A DNA stretch of 26,436 nucleotides, taken from positions 1 through 26,436 of the forward strand of contig CAZUCD010000036.1 in NCBI GenBank assembly GCA_964618855.1, given 5' to 3'. Both the position numbers and the translations under genes were made by a program. The notes under the pieces are model-generated. The model did not search any database. It was given only the letters and a program-made list of their open reading frames with translations, and had not been told where the DNA came from. The stretch's first letter is position 1. Every line of letters starts with the position of its first letter. Shown piece by piece: positions 14,853 to 22,500 of the stretch. Source of the stretch: CAZUCD01 sp964618855 (GTDB lineage: Bacteria; Sumerlaeota; Sumerlaeia; SLMS01; JANRJK01).

Positions 14853-15782
14853 ATGTTCCCTGCCGAAAACTACACTTCAGCAATGCTGCATCGCCGCCGC
14901 GGCATGCCCGTGGTGAACCCAACGCGCACCGGCAAGGCCATCCCCCATCCCGCGGCCCGCGCCCCGCGGATTTTTGCCGACACGGCCGTCCTGGGGGAGA
15001 TCAAGCCCCTCTTCGAGGCGGGCATCATCAACGGCGTGACCACGAACCCGACGCTGCTCAAGCGCGCGGGGGCCAAGAGCTGGGGCGAGGCAAAGGACAT
15101 GATGCGCGAGATTTGCCGCACCCTGGCTCCGCACCCCGTTTCACTGGAGCTGACGAAGTTGACCTACGACGAAATGGTCAGGCAGGCGGAGGAACTGCGC
15201 GCCCTTGGCGACAACTCCGTCATCAAGGTCCCCACCGGCGGATACCAGCGCATCGACAAGGCCCTCGATCCCTTCACGGGGCTAAAGGTCCTCCGCGCAC
15301 TTTGGGAGCGCGACATCCGCACGAACGCGACCCTGATCTTCAACACGACGCAGGCATACTGGTGCGCGCAAGCCGGCGCGACCTACGTCTCCCCATTCCT
15401 CGGGCGCATTGCGGACTACCTCTACAAGAACGACCTGCCGGAGCGACCGGCCGGCAACTCGCTGCACTACATCGAGGACCACAAGAACGCGAAGGGGGAC
15501 CAGAACGTCGCCAACACGGAGTACGTGGCGCGCGGCGGGGCGAGGAAGGACGCCGGCATCAGGCTGATTCGGGAAATCGCGCAGACGTTTGCCAACTATG
15601 ACATCCAGACGGAGATCCTCGCCGCCAGTTTCCGGAACTTCTCCCAGGTCGCCGAGGCCCTCCAGGCGGGCGCGGACATCCTCACCGTTCCAAGCGACCT
15701 CCTGATGCGGGTGGCGGACCACCCCCTCAGCGATCAGGGCATGGAGGCATTCGTCGCGGATTCCAAGGCGTTCGAGAACTAG
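14853..15782 (+). CDS. tal: Transaldolase
   Basis: This 309-residue class I aldolase of the transaldolase/fructose-6-phosphate aldolase group acts in the non-oxidative pentose phosphate pathway, moving a dihydroxyacetone unit between sugar phosphates. The core starts at about residue 38: IFADTAVLGEI with D43, then GVTTNPTLLKR, VSLELTKLTYDEMVRQA, the Schiff-base lysine K125 in SVIKVPTGG, and NATLIFNTTQAYWCAQAGATYVSPFLGR, all typical. It has about 37 extra N-terminal residues and a longer middle (GNSLHYIEDHKNAKGDQN) than the 215-220-residue bacterial short forms. The ATG at 14853 has GGAG 8 nt upstream; an ATG at 14883 is possible. The following gene starts 7 bp after the stop. Choice between transaldolase and F6P aldolase activity is inferred. 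Confidence 0.92.
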   Translation: MFPAENYTSAMLHRRRGMPVVNPTRTGKAIPHPAARAPRIFADTAVLGEIKPLFEAGIINGVTTNPTLLKRAGAKSWGEAKDMMREICRTLAPHPVSLELTKLTYDEMVRQAEELRALGDNSVIKVPTGGYQRIDKALDPFTGLKVLRALWERDIRTNATLIFNTTQAYWCAQAGATYVSPFLGRIADYLYKNDLPERPAGNSLHYIEDHKNAKGDQNVANTEYVARGGARKDAGIRLIREIAQTFANYDIQTEILAASFRNFSQVAEALQAGADILTVPSDLLMRVADHPLSDQGMEAFVADSKAFEN

Positions 15783-15789
15783 GCATCCC

Positions 15790-16224
15790 ATGAACAGGAC
15801 GCTTCAGGTGCAGCTCGCCTTCGTCGCCATCTCGCTCCTGGTCCTCGTGCTGGTGGCGTTCTTCCCGCCTGCGCTCCGCGTGTCGGAGGTCCAGTTCGAG
15901 CAAGCGTCGCGGGAGGCGGATCGCGCGGCCCGCGCTGAGGCCAGGCGGCAGCGCCAGCGCGAGGTCGAGGCCGGGCACGCCACCCCGGATTCCCCAGGGG
16001 GCGGGCGGGATTCAGGCCAGGCGCAGGCTGATAAAGACGCCGCGGCGGCCACTGAGGACCCCCGGGGAGGCGCCGGGCAGGCCCCGGTTGCCTCCGATCC
16101 AACCCCGCCCCAGCCGACGCGTGGGCGCATGCGCGCGGCAACGCCGCGCGCGACGCCTGCGAGCGAGTCTATGGATGACCTGCCCGCGGATGCGGGCGAT
16201 CCGGCCAACGAGACCATTTTCTAG
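15790..16224 (+). CDS. Small membrane-anchored protein with low-complexity tail
   Basis: This 144-residue protein is not recognised. It has one hydrophobic helix near the N-terminus (about residues 7-29, QLAFVAISLLVLVLVAFFPPA), then a basic/acidic helical stretch (EADRAARAEARRQRQREVE, about 41-60), and a Pro/Ala/Asp-rich low-complexity tail. The likely topology is a single-pass anchor with a soluble tail. It lies 7 bp after the transaldolase gene and 81 bp before the PilB-like gene. A link to the latter is possible by position only. Codon use looks like that of its neighbours, so I take it as a real gene. Confidence 0.65.
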   Translation: MNRTLQVQLAFVAISLLVLVLVAFFPPALRVSEVQFEQASREADRAARAEARRQRQREVEAGHATPDSPGGGRDSGQAQADKDAAAATEDPRGGAGQAPVASDPTPPQPTRGRMRAATPRATPASESMDDLPADAGDPANETIF

Positions 16225-16293
16225 GGGGCGGAGCTTGACCGATTGCACCGCAGGCAGACACCATGGTCCGTCCCAACCGACCGTAGCATCCAC

Positions 16294-16301
16294 AGAGGGA
16301 G
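16294..16301 (+). promoter_or_regulatory. Ribosome binding site deciding the GTG start of the PilB-like gene
   Basis: AGAGGGAG, 4 nt before the GTG at 16306. An in-frame TTG at 16243 has no such tract. Confidence 0.45.
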
Positions 16302-16305
16302 CCAA

Positions 16306-18123
16306 GTGAAACCCGCAGACCGCAAGTTGCTCGCCCGACTCGTGCAGGCCAGCGCGCTCGCCCCGGCCGACGTGGAACGCATCGTCGCCATGGCCAGTGT
16401 CCAGGGGGCGAAGTCGCTCGGCTCGCTTCTGGTGGAGGAGGGATTCGTCTCGACGCGCGACATCGCGCGCGCCCAGGCGGAGTTGGGCGGCTTCGAGTTC
16501 GTGGATATCCTCAACGCCACTCCTGATCCCGCGGCGCTGGCGCTCCTCGATCCGGGCACATGCATGAGGCAACTCGTGATGCCGCTGCGGATCGAGGGCG
16601 GGACGCTCGTGGTGGCCATGGCCGATCCCGCGGACGTCTACTCATGCGACGCCATCGCGCGGAAGGTGAAGCTCCAGCTCCGAACGCTCGTCGCCGACCG
16701 CGAGGCGCTCCGCGAGGCGATCCGCAACCACTATGGCACCGTGGACGACACCGCGGGGCGGATGAGCGCCGAGGACGTTCAGCTCGTTCGATTCGAGGCG
16801 CAGAGGGAGGCGAGGACTTCTCAGGAGTCCATCCCCCGCCTCGCCCCGGAGTCCACTTCCGCCGCAAGGGACGCGTCTTCCGTCCACGAGGATCCCAAGC
16901 CCGCCAGCGACCAGTTCGAGGCGGCCCGCCCGGAACTCGTCGAGTCGCTCGAGCGCAGCCGCCTCGCCATCGGCATGGCGCAGGAAAACACGGCAAACCA
17001 AACGTCGTCCTCCGAACTGGATGCGCGCACTCCCGTGGCATCCCTCCTGCGCGCCCTTTTCGAGGATGCCTTCCTGAACGGGGCCGAAGCCGTCCAGTTC
17101 ACGCCGAACCTGCATTCGATCCGCCTGCGCGCCCGGTTCCAGGAGGGATGGCGCGAACTCACTCCCTATCCCTCAAAGTACCACGATGAGGTCCTGCGCA
17201 AGCTTCAGCGCATGGCCGGCCTGAACGCGGACCACGGGGACCTCTCGGTCCAGCGCAGGTTCGTGCTGAAGCTCAAGCAGACGGAGCACGTCTGCGTCGC
17301 GCAGTTCGATCCGACGCCGCACGGTTCCGCCGCGCAGGTTCTCCTGCCGGAGAACGTGCCGCTCCTGCCGGATCCGCTCCGCTCGATCGGGCTTCCCCCC
17401 GAGGCCGTCGAGTCCGTCGAGCGCGGGCTCACGCGGCAGGGGGGCGGGCTGCTCCTCGTCTCCACCCCCTCGGCGCGCGCCGCGCAACGCCTGCATGGGA
17501 GCTTCGTCCGGCGATACGGCGGAGGTCCCAGGGAAGTCATCTCCTTCGAGCGTTCGGCGGGACGGACGTTCGCGGGTGCGACGCAGATATTCGTCCCCAC
17601 GGCGGAGCTGCAGCTCGCGGCCATCGTCAACTGCGCCTACATGTCCCCCGACCTCGTGATCCTGGACTCGATCGAGAACGGCACGGTGCTTCAGGCATTC
17701 GCAAAGCTGTCCATGCGGGGCATCACGGCGATCGGCATCCTGACGGCAAAGAGCACGCGGGCGGCGCTGGCCTGCCTCGCGGCGGCTGGCCTTGATTCGA
17801 GCACCATGATGCGTTCCATCGCCGGGCTGATGCATGTCTACGAGGCCGGGCTGCTTTGCGAGAAGTGCCGGACGGTGTGCGACTCCGCCTCGCTCTCGAA
17901 CATCCCCGAGTGGGCGCTCGGCATGAACGTCCCATTCCACGAGGCGCGCGGCTGCGACGCATGCGGGCACACGGGAAGGTCCGGCAGCGCATGGATCGCG
18001 GAGCTCATGGTGCCGGACCTCAACTCGGGCAGCGGCGGCCCGCTCGCCACGGTCGTTTCGCGGGTCGCCAAGCTGGACGAGCTTGCCCGCGCGGGGCGCA
18101 TCGATCCGCGCGATTGTCCCTGA
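16306..18123 (+). CDS. PilB/GspE-like protein with degenerate ATPase motifs
   Basis: This 605-residue protein has the architecture of type IV pilus/type II secretion assembly ATPases but lacks their catalytic residues. Residues 1-145 resemble the MshEN/T2SSE N-terminal domain (LGSLLVEEG at 38-46). Residues 150-235 are an acidic linker. The ATPase-like part follows (LLRALFEDAFLNGAEAVQF, then FVLKLKQ). Where Walker A should read GPTGSGKT it reads TPSARAAQ (387-394), and the Walker B region reads VILDSIENG (451-459), with Ser at the usual Glu. The arginine-rich segment is also lost. The zinc-binding cysteines are kept: C518-x2-C521 and C550-x2-C553, followed by GHTGRSG. It is one intact frame, not a broken gene. 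The GTG at 16306 is set by AGAGGGAG (16294-16301). It is probably a structural or regulatory pseudo-ATPase; partners are unknown. Confidence 0.82.
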   Translation: MKPADRKLLARLVQASALAPADVERIVAMASVQGAKSLGSLLVEEGFVSTRDIARAQAELGGFEFVDILNATPDPAALALLDPGTCMRQLVMPLRIEGGTLVVAMADPADVYSCDAIARKVKLQLRTLVADREALREAIRNHYGTVDDTAGRMSAEDVQLVRFEAQREARTSQESIPRLAPESTSAARDASSVHEDPKPASDQFEAARPELVESLERSRLAIGMAQENTANQTSSSELDARTPVASLLRALFEDAFLNGAEAVQFTPNLHSIRLRARFQEGWRELTPYPSKYHDEVLRKLQRMAGLNADHGDLSVQRRFVLKLKQTEHVCVAQFDPTPHGSAAQVLLPENVPLLPDPLRSIGLPPEAVESVERGLTRQGGGLLLVSTPSARAAQRLHGSFVRRYGGGPREVISFERSAGRTFAGATQIFVPTAELQLAAIVNCAYMSPDLVILDSIENGTVLQAFAKLSMRGITAIGILTAKSTRAALACLAAAGLDSSTMMRSIAGLMHVYEAGLLCEKCRTVCDSASLSNIPEWALGMNVPFHEARGCDACGHTGRSGSAWIAELMVPDLNSGSGGPLATVVSRVAKLDELARAGRIDPRDCP

Positions 18124-18140
18124 CCCACCGGGTCTCGGCG

Positions 18141-19559
18141 ATGACGCCGCAGCAGCGCATGGAGTTTGCGGATGCCTGGGAGAGCCTGCGCGCGCGCGTC
18201 CTGGACGCATCTCCCCGGGCTGCCGCAGTGATCGCCTCCATTCCCGGGCTTCATTGGCCCGACACCCCGGCCACCGAGCGGCAGGTGCTCCTTGCGGCGG
18301 CTTTTGCGGGGTCGGACCCCGGCGTGCCGGCGGTCCGGCGCCAGCTTCGCGAAGCTGTGATCACAGCCCTTGGAGGCGGATCCAATTCGCCCGAGAGCAC
18401 GGGCCGGCGCGCTGTTCCAAGCCTGGCCCAACTCGCGGCGGTGGGGGAGCCCGGATTGCCCGAGGCCCTTGCGCGTGCCTCTAATCCGCTGGAGGCGGTG
18501 GATGCCCTCCGGGGCCGGCTCCGCGGCCTCGGGTTCCAAAGGGCGACGCGGTTCCTGTCACTGCTCGGATATCCGGTCATCGACCCCGACGCGGGGAAGG
18601 TCAGGTGGTTGCGCCGCATGGGCCTGATAGCAGAAGGGGGCGCTTCCGTGGCGGAGCTTCGGGCTGCGCTGTCGGTGCTGCTCGACCTCGCCGCGTCCGT
18701 GCAGTCCACGCCGCGCGAGTTCGACACGATCCTCGCCGAGTTCACCGCCGAGGGGGATTCGGGCACCTGCTCACGCAAGGCACGTTGCGCCGCCTGTCCC
18801 ATCGCGGGCGCTTGCCCGACGGGCCGTGCAGCCTCCTTCTCTACGGAGTCCGGCCAGGCCACGGGCGCCCTGACGCTTTCGGAAGCCATGCCCCTCGCGG
18901 ACCGGCCGCGGGAGAAGCTGGCCGCGCGCGGCGCGGGGGCGCTCAGCGATTCGGAGTTGATCGCCATACTGCTGCGCACCGGGTCGGGGCGGGAGAACGC
19001 CGTCGCCCTGGCCAATCGCCTGATGATGGAGTTCGGGGGTCTCGACCGGCTCTCGCGCGCCAGCGTCGCCGAGTTGGCGAGCCGAAGGGGGGTCGGCAGC
19101 GTCAAGGCCGTGACGATCAAGGCGGCGCTTGAGCTCGCACGCCGACTCGACGCGGGCGATCCGCGCGAGGCCTTGGCCGTCACGTCCTCTCAGGCCATTT
19201 TCCCGCTCCTGAGAAAGCGGTTCCTTGGCGCCATGCGCGAGGAGTTCGTGGTCGTCATGCTCAACACGAAGAACATCGTCACCCGCGTCGCCTCCGTCAG
19301 CGAAGGCATCCTGAACCAATCGCTCGTCCACCCCCGCGAGGCGTTCGCGGAGGCGATCCGCGACAGCGCGGCGGCCGTCATCTTCTCCCACAATCATCCG
19401 AGCGGGGACCCGACGCCCTCGCGGGACGACATGGTGATCACGGAGCGGCTTGTGAAGGCTGGGGACATCCTGGGCATCCGCGTGCTCGACCACATTGTGG
19501 TCGGAAGCGAGGGATTCTACAGTTTCGCGGACAACGGCAGGCTGAAGGGGGGAGGCTGA
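18141..19559 (+). CDS. radC: RadC (JAMM/MPN) protein fused to an N-terminal HhH-GPD-like Fe-S domain
   Basis: This 472-residue protein has two parts. Residues about 240-472 are a full-length RadC: two helix-hairpin-helix-like segments, then a JAMM domain with E388 (SVSEG), H417-x-H419-P, S427 and D430. Residues 1-235 resemble the back half of endonuclease III-type glycosylases: a hairpin LRGLGFQRA (127-135), IDPDAGKVRWLRRMGL with D148 where EndoIII has its catalytic Asp, and a cysteine cluster C210-x5-C216-x2-C219-x5-C225 fit for a 4Fe-4S cluster. The EndoIII hairpin lysine is Gln (Q133), so lyase activity is unlikely. Typical RadC proteins are about 225 residues, so the first half is a true addition. 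RadC's cellular role is itself unsettled. The ATG at 18141 has only a weak ribosome site, 17 bp after the PilB-like stop. Confidence 0.87.
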   Translation: MTPQQRMEFADAWESLRARVLDASPRAAAVIASIPGLHWPDTPATERQVLLAAAFAGSDPGVPAVRRQLREAVITALGGGSNSPESTGRRAVPSLAQLAAVGEPGLPEALARASNPLEAVDALRGRLRGLGFQRATRFLSLLGYPVIDPDAGKVRWLRRMGLIAEGGASVAELRAALSVLLDLAASVQSTPREFDTILAEFTAEGDSGTCSRKARCAACPIAGACPTGRAASFSTESGQATGALTLSEAMPLADRPREKLAARGAGALSDSELIAILLRTGSGRENAVALANRLMMEFGGLDRLSRASVAELASRRGVGSVKAVTIKAALELARRLDAGDPREALAVTSSQAIFPLLRKRFLGAMREEFVVVMLNTKNIVTRVASVSEGILNQSLVHPREAFAEAIRDSAAAVIFSHNHPSGDPTPSRDDMVITERLVKAGDILGIRVLDHIVVGSEGFYSFADNGRLKGGG

Positions 19560-19617
19560 TCGCCGTTGCGCCCCCAGAGGGAAGGGGACCCACTTCGCGC
19601 CGGACACGGGCACCACG

Positions 19618-20373
19618 ATGGCATTCGACGACATCCTCCGCTTCATCGCGCGCATCATGACCTTCGAGGTCAGCCTCGGGGACTCCAAGGTCTCCGTTAG
19701 CGCGATCCTCTTTGTTTCGCTCCTATTCATTGGATTCATCATCCTTTCGCGGGTGGTCAGGACGTTCCTGAAGCGCACGCTCATCCCGCGGCTTAAGCTC
19801 GACGCGGCGGGGGAGTTCACGCTCCTAAAGGTCACGCACTACCTCATCATCGCACTCGGTGTTCTCGTCTGCCTCAGCACGCTCGGCGTGAACATCACCA
19901 GCCTCGCGTTCGTGGCGGGCCTGCTCTCCGTGGGCATCGGCTTCGGCCTCCAGAACATCGTGCAGAACTTCGTGGCGGGCCTGATCCTGCTCTTCGAGCA
20001 GCCCATCAAGGTNNNNNNNNNNNNNNNNNNNNNNNNNNNNNNNNNNNNNNNNNNNNNNNNNNNNNNNNNNNNNNNNNNNNNNNNNNNNNNNNNNNNNNNN
20101 NNNNNNNNNNNNGACGCGGCGCGCGAGCACCCCGACGTCCTGAAGGACCCCGCCCCGGCGGTGCGCATGGTGAACTTCGGGGAGTCCTCCGTGGACTTTC
20201 GCATCATCACCTGCGTGCTCCACCCAAGGACCAAGGGCCGCATCAAGGCGGAGATTTTGTGGTCCGTGTGGTGGAAGTTTAAGGACGCCGGCATCGAGAT
20301 TCCGTACCCGCAGCGCGACTTCCACATCAAGTCTGTCGAGGGCAGCGCACTGCCCGTGAAGGTCGTTAAGTAG
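19618..20373 (+). CDS. MscS-family mechanosensitive channel, interrupted by an assembly gap
   Basis: This small-conductance mechanosensitive channel vents solutes during osmotic downshock. Before the gap are three hydrophobic segments (about residues 28-45, 70-88 and 95-128); the last is the Gly/Ala-rich pore helix (SLAFVAGLLSVGIGFGLQNIVQNFVAG) followed by LLFEQPIK. After the gap comes the C-terminal part of the vestibule domain (DAAREHPDVLKDP, then FKDAGIEIPYPQRDFHIK). Most of the beta domain falls in the Ns. By comparison with E. coli MscS about 75 residues are missing, whereas 100 Ns supply only about 34 codons, so the true protein should be nearer 290 residues. The ATG at 19618 has no strong ribosome site. 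The family is certain; sequence across the gap is not known. Confidence 0.9.
   Translation: MAFDDILRFIARIMTFEVSLGDSKVSVSAILFVSLLFIGFIILSRVVRTFLKRTLIPRLKLDAAGEFTLLKVTHYLIIALGVLVCLSTLGVNITSLAFVAGLLSVGIGFGLQNIVQNFVAGLILLFEQPIKXXXXXXXXXXXXXXXXXXXXXXXXXXXXXXXXXXDAAREHPDVLKDPAPAVRMVNFGESSVDFRIITCVLHPRTKGRIKAEILWSVWWKFKDAGIEIPYPQRDFHIKSVEGSALPVKVVK
20013..20112. other. Assembly gap (100 Ns) inside the MscS gene
   Basis: Exactly 100 N bases, the conventional placeholder for a scaffold gap of unknown size. The flanks are both MscS coding sequence in one frame. Family comparison suggests about 220 bases are really missing. Confidence 0.97.
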
Positions 20374-20388
20374 GCCGGGCCGCCGGCC
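20373..20388 (+). terminator. GC-rich hairpin directly after the mscS stop, possible terminator
   Basis: GGCCGG (20373-20378), loop GCCG, CCGGCC (20383-20388). It begins at the last base of the stop codon and is followed only by CTT, so it is a weak intrinsic terminator at best. Confidence 0.3.
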
Positions 20389-20391
20389 CTT

Positions 20392-20403
20392 GCCCCGCGG
20401 GGC
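20392..20403. repeat. 12-bp perfect palindrome in the mscS-coaBC spacer
   Basis: GCCCCGCGGGGC reads the same on both strands. It forms part of a GC-rich block that shares 14 of 15 bases (20386-20400) with 2577-2591. Confidence 0.5.
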
Positions 20404-20424
20404 GCGGGGTGGTCACCCTGCGGA

Positions 20425-20439
20425 CGTGCCATCGGCACG
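20425..20439. repeat. Small hairpin upstream of coaBC
   Basis: CGTGCC, loop ATC, GGCACG: a perfect 6-bp stem ending 20 bp before the coaBC ATG. It could affect ribosome access, but this is speculative. Confidence 0.35.
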
Positions 20440-20459
20440 GAATCCCGGCGGAAAAGCAC

Positions 20460-21731
20460 ATGCGCGTACTCCTTGGCGTTTCTACCTCGATAGCGGCCCA
20501 CAGGGCACTCGACCTCGCGAGCAATCTCCGCAAGCGGGGGGTGCAGGTGCGCGCAGTCCTGTCCGAGGGCGTCCCCAACCTGATTTCGGCCGCCGCCTTC
20601 GACGCCATCACCCAGACGCGGACCATCACGAACCTTTGGGGTGGCGGGCATGAGGGGGAGATGGACCACCTGGCGGCGACCAAGTGGGCGGAGCACTTCG
20701 TCTTCGCGCCCGCGAGCGCGAACCTGCTCGCGAAACTCGCGCACGGGATTGCGGATGACGCGATCGGGACCTTCGCGCTCGCCTTCAACAAGCGCCCCTT
20801 CATCATCGCCCCCGCAATGAACCCAGAGATGTGGAGGAACGCCGCGGTTCGCGAGAATGTCGAGACGCTGCGGCGGCGTGGGCACCGTTTCGTCGGCCCC
20901 GTTGCGGGGGAGACTGCATGCGGCGACTTCGGGCTGGGGCGGCTGGCGCCGGTGGATGCCATCGAGCAGGCGCTCATGGAGCAAGTCGAGGGTTGGGATT
21001 CCCTGCCGGACCTCCGCGGGGAACGCATCGTGATCTCAGGAGGGCCGACGCGGGAGTTCGCCGACGACGTCCGGTTCATCTCGAACCCATCGACCGGCAA
21101 GATGGCGTGGGCGATTGCGCGCGAGGCGGCGGACGGCGGTGCGCACGTCACGCTCGTTGCGGGGCCTGTGGACCTGGCTCCGCCAACCGGGCTTGCAAAG
21201 TTCATTCGCGTGGAAACTGCCGAGCAGATGCGCGACGCGATGCTCGCCGAACTGCCCCGCGCCACCATGGCCGTTTTCGCGGCCGCCGTCAGCGACTGGC
21301 GACCGGCGGAGCGCCTGCACGGGAAGCTCAAGAAGCGCGAGGGCGAGACCGAGATGACCGTCCGGTTTGTCCGCACGCCCGACATCGCGATGGAGGCTTC
21401 CCGGTCACGCCGGGCTGGCCAGATTTTCCTCGGATTCGCCGCAGAATCGGACGGGCTCACGCAGAATGCCGAGGAAAAGCTCCGAAGGAAGGGCTTCGAC
21501 CTCGTCTTTGCGAACCCGATCAACGAACCGGGGGCGGGGTTCGCATCGGAAACCAACCGCGGCCTGTTCCTCTGGGCCAATGGCCGACGTGAGCCCGTTG
21601 AAAACCAGGGGAAGCGCCGCATAGCGCGCCGCATCCTGACCGAGGGACTTCACCTGCGGCTGCTCCAGTCGCCCAAGCCAGCGGTCAATGGACTCGCCGG
21701 TTACGACGACTCGACCGCGCGCCTGAAGTAG
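20460..21731 (+). CDS. coaBC: Bifunctional phosphopantothenoylcysteine decarboxylase / phosphopantothenate-cysteine ligase
   Basis: This 423-residue enzyme carries out two successive steps of coenzyme A synthesis: ligation of cysteine to 4'-phosphopantothenate (CoaB) and FMN-dependent decarboxylation to 4'-phosphopantetheine (CoaC). The CoaC half (1-185) shows the flavoprotein start MRVLLGVSTSIAAHRAL, the catalytic H70 in EMDHLAATKWAE, the PAMN motif ending at N121, and the active-site Cys C154 in ACGDFGLGRL. The CoaB half (about 188 onward) shows GGPTREF, SNPSTGKM, AAAVSDWRPAE and the lysine cluster GKLKKRE (K289) of the nucleotide site. Length and domain order match the usual bacterial fusion. 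The ATG at 20460 has GGCGGA about 8 nt upstream. It is a core metabolic gene. Confidence 0.97.
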   Translation: MRVLLGVSTSIAAHRALDLASNLRKRGVQVRAVLSEGVPNLISAAAFDAITQTRTITNLWGGGHEGEMDHLAATKWAEHFVFAPASANLLAKLAHGIADDAIGTFALAFNKRPFIIAPAMNPEMWRNAAVRENVETLRRRGHRFVGPVAGETACGDFGLGRLAPVDAIEQALMEQVEGWDSLPDLRGERIVISGGPTREFADDVRFISNPSTGKMAWAIAREAADGGAHVTLVAGPVDLAPPTGLAKFIRVETAEQMRDAMLAELPRATMAVFAAAVSDWRPAERLHGKLKKREGETEMTVRFVRTPDIAMEASRSRRAGQIFLGFAAESDGLTQNAEEKLRRKGFDLVFANPINEPGAGFASETNRGLFLWANGRREPVENQGKRRIARRILTEGLHLRLLQSPKPAVNGLAGYDDSTARLK

Positions 21732-21759
21732 GCGGCCTGCTTTTCGCACTGGAGTTTCG

Positions 21760-21773
21760 CACCCGGAAGGGTG
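21760..21773. repeat. Small hairpin in the spacer after coaBC
   Basis: CACCC, loop GGAA, GGGTG: a 5-bp stem closed by a GNRA-type tetraloop, 35 bp before the next ATG. It is short enough to occur by chance. Confidence 0.25.
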
Positions 21774-21807
21774 ACTATCCCCGCATCCCAACGCCGACAC
21801 CAGAGAC

Positions 21808-22491
21808 ATGACGCCCCCAAACCCCGACGCACCAAAGGACGCCGATCAGCCTCCCGCCCCGCCGATCGTCGAGGTTGACCTCAGCGGAGAGCTCAAAGGC
21901 GGCGCGATGAGCTGGGCCGACGCGCTCAAGGCGCTCGAGAACGAGGGCGATGCCGCAGGGGCAGCCGTCGCGCGCCCCGCGCCCGAGCCCGCGGCCAGGA
22001 AGCCGGCCCCAGCGCCTCCCGCGCCGGCGCCCTCCGCGGCTTCAATCCCCGCCGCGGAACCCACGGCCCAGGCCGCCCCGCCGGAAGCCGCCGCCCCGCA
22101 GGATGCGCCGGCCCGCAAGCCCAGCCGGATCGAGGAACTCATGAAGAAACCCTCGATGACAGTTCCTTCCGAGGACCTCGCCGTCATGACGGAGATGTCC
22201 AACATCCTCAGCCATGTCAATGCTGCCTACAACGCGGTGCAGAAGTTCGGCGCGGACCATCCCTACCTCGTCGCGCCGAACATCCTGCGCATGTGGGAGG
22301 ACAACCTAAAGGAAACGTCCACCGTCATGATGCGGGAGTTCCACAACATGCGGCACGGTCGCCAGAAGAAGACCTACGACAAGCGCTGCATCTGCAACGA
22401 ATGCCACAGCGTGTTCATGTTCCCGCTCCCGGACGGTGTGTGCGACGAGTGCCGACACCGGCCCAAGGACATCCAAAGCGGGGCCTACTAG
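21808..22491 (+). CDS. Hypothetical protein with Pro/Ala linker and C-terminal zinc ribbon
   Basis: This 227-residue soluble protein is not recognised as a named family. Residues 1-50 are acidic with SWADALKALENEGD, 51-105 are a Pro/Ala linker, 106-190 are helical (SRIEELMKK, then EMSNILSHVNAAYNAV and MWEDNLKETSTVMMREFHNM), and the end holds a likely zinc ribbon: C196-x2-C199, twelve residues, C212-x2-C215, with an extra C194. Such ribbons bind nucleic acid or proteins, but no role can be assigned. The ATG at 21808 follows a 76-bp spacer after coaBC; the ribosome site is weak (CCAGAGAC). The gene ends just before a strong hairpin at 22501-22534. Confidence 0.7.
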   Translation: MTPPNPDAPKDADQPPAPPIVEVDLSGELKGGAMSWADALKALENEGDAAGAAVARPAPEPAARKPAPAPPAPAPSAASIPAAEPTAQAAPPEAAAPQDAPARKPSRIEELMKKPSMTVPSEDLAVMTEMSNILSHVNAAYNAVQKFGADHPYLVAPNILRMWEDNLKETSTVMMREFHNMRHGRQKKTYDKRCICNECHSVFMFPLPDGVCDECRHRPKDIQSGAY

Positions 22492-22500
22492 GCGGGTGAT

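Noticed and set aside
16306..18123. PilB-like gene as a pseudogene
   Set aside because: The frame is intact over its full length, the zinc cysteines are kept and a ribosome site is present; only the ATPase motifs are changed, which fits a functional non-ATPase.
21950..22110. Pro/Ala-coding GC-rich stretch as a DNA repeat
   Set aside because: It is a low-complexity protein linker with varied codons and no exact repeat unit.
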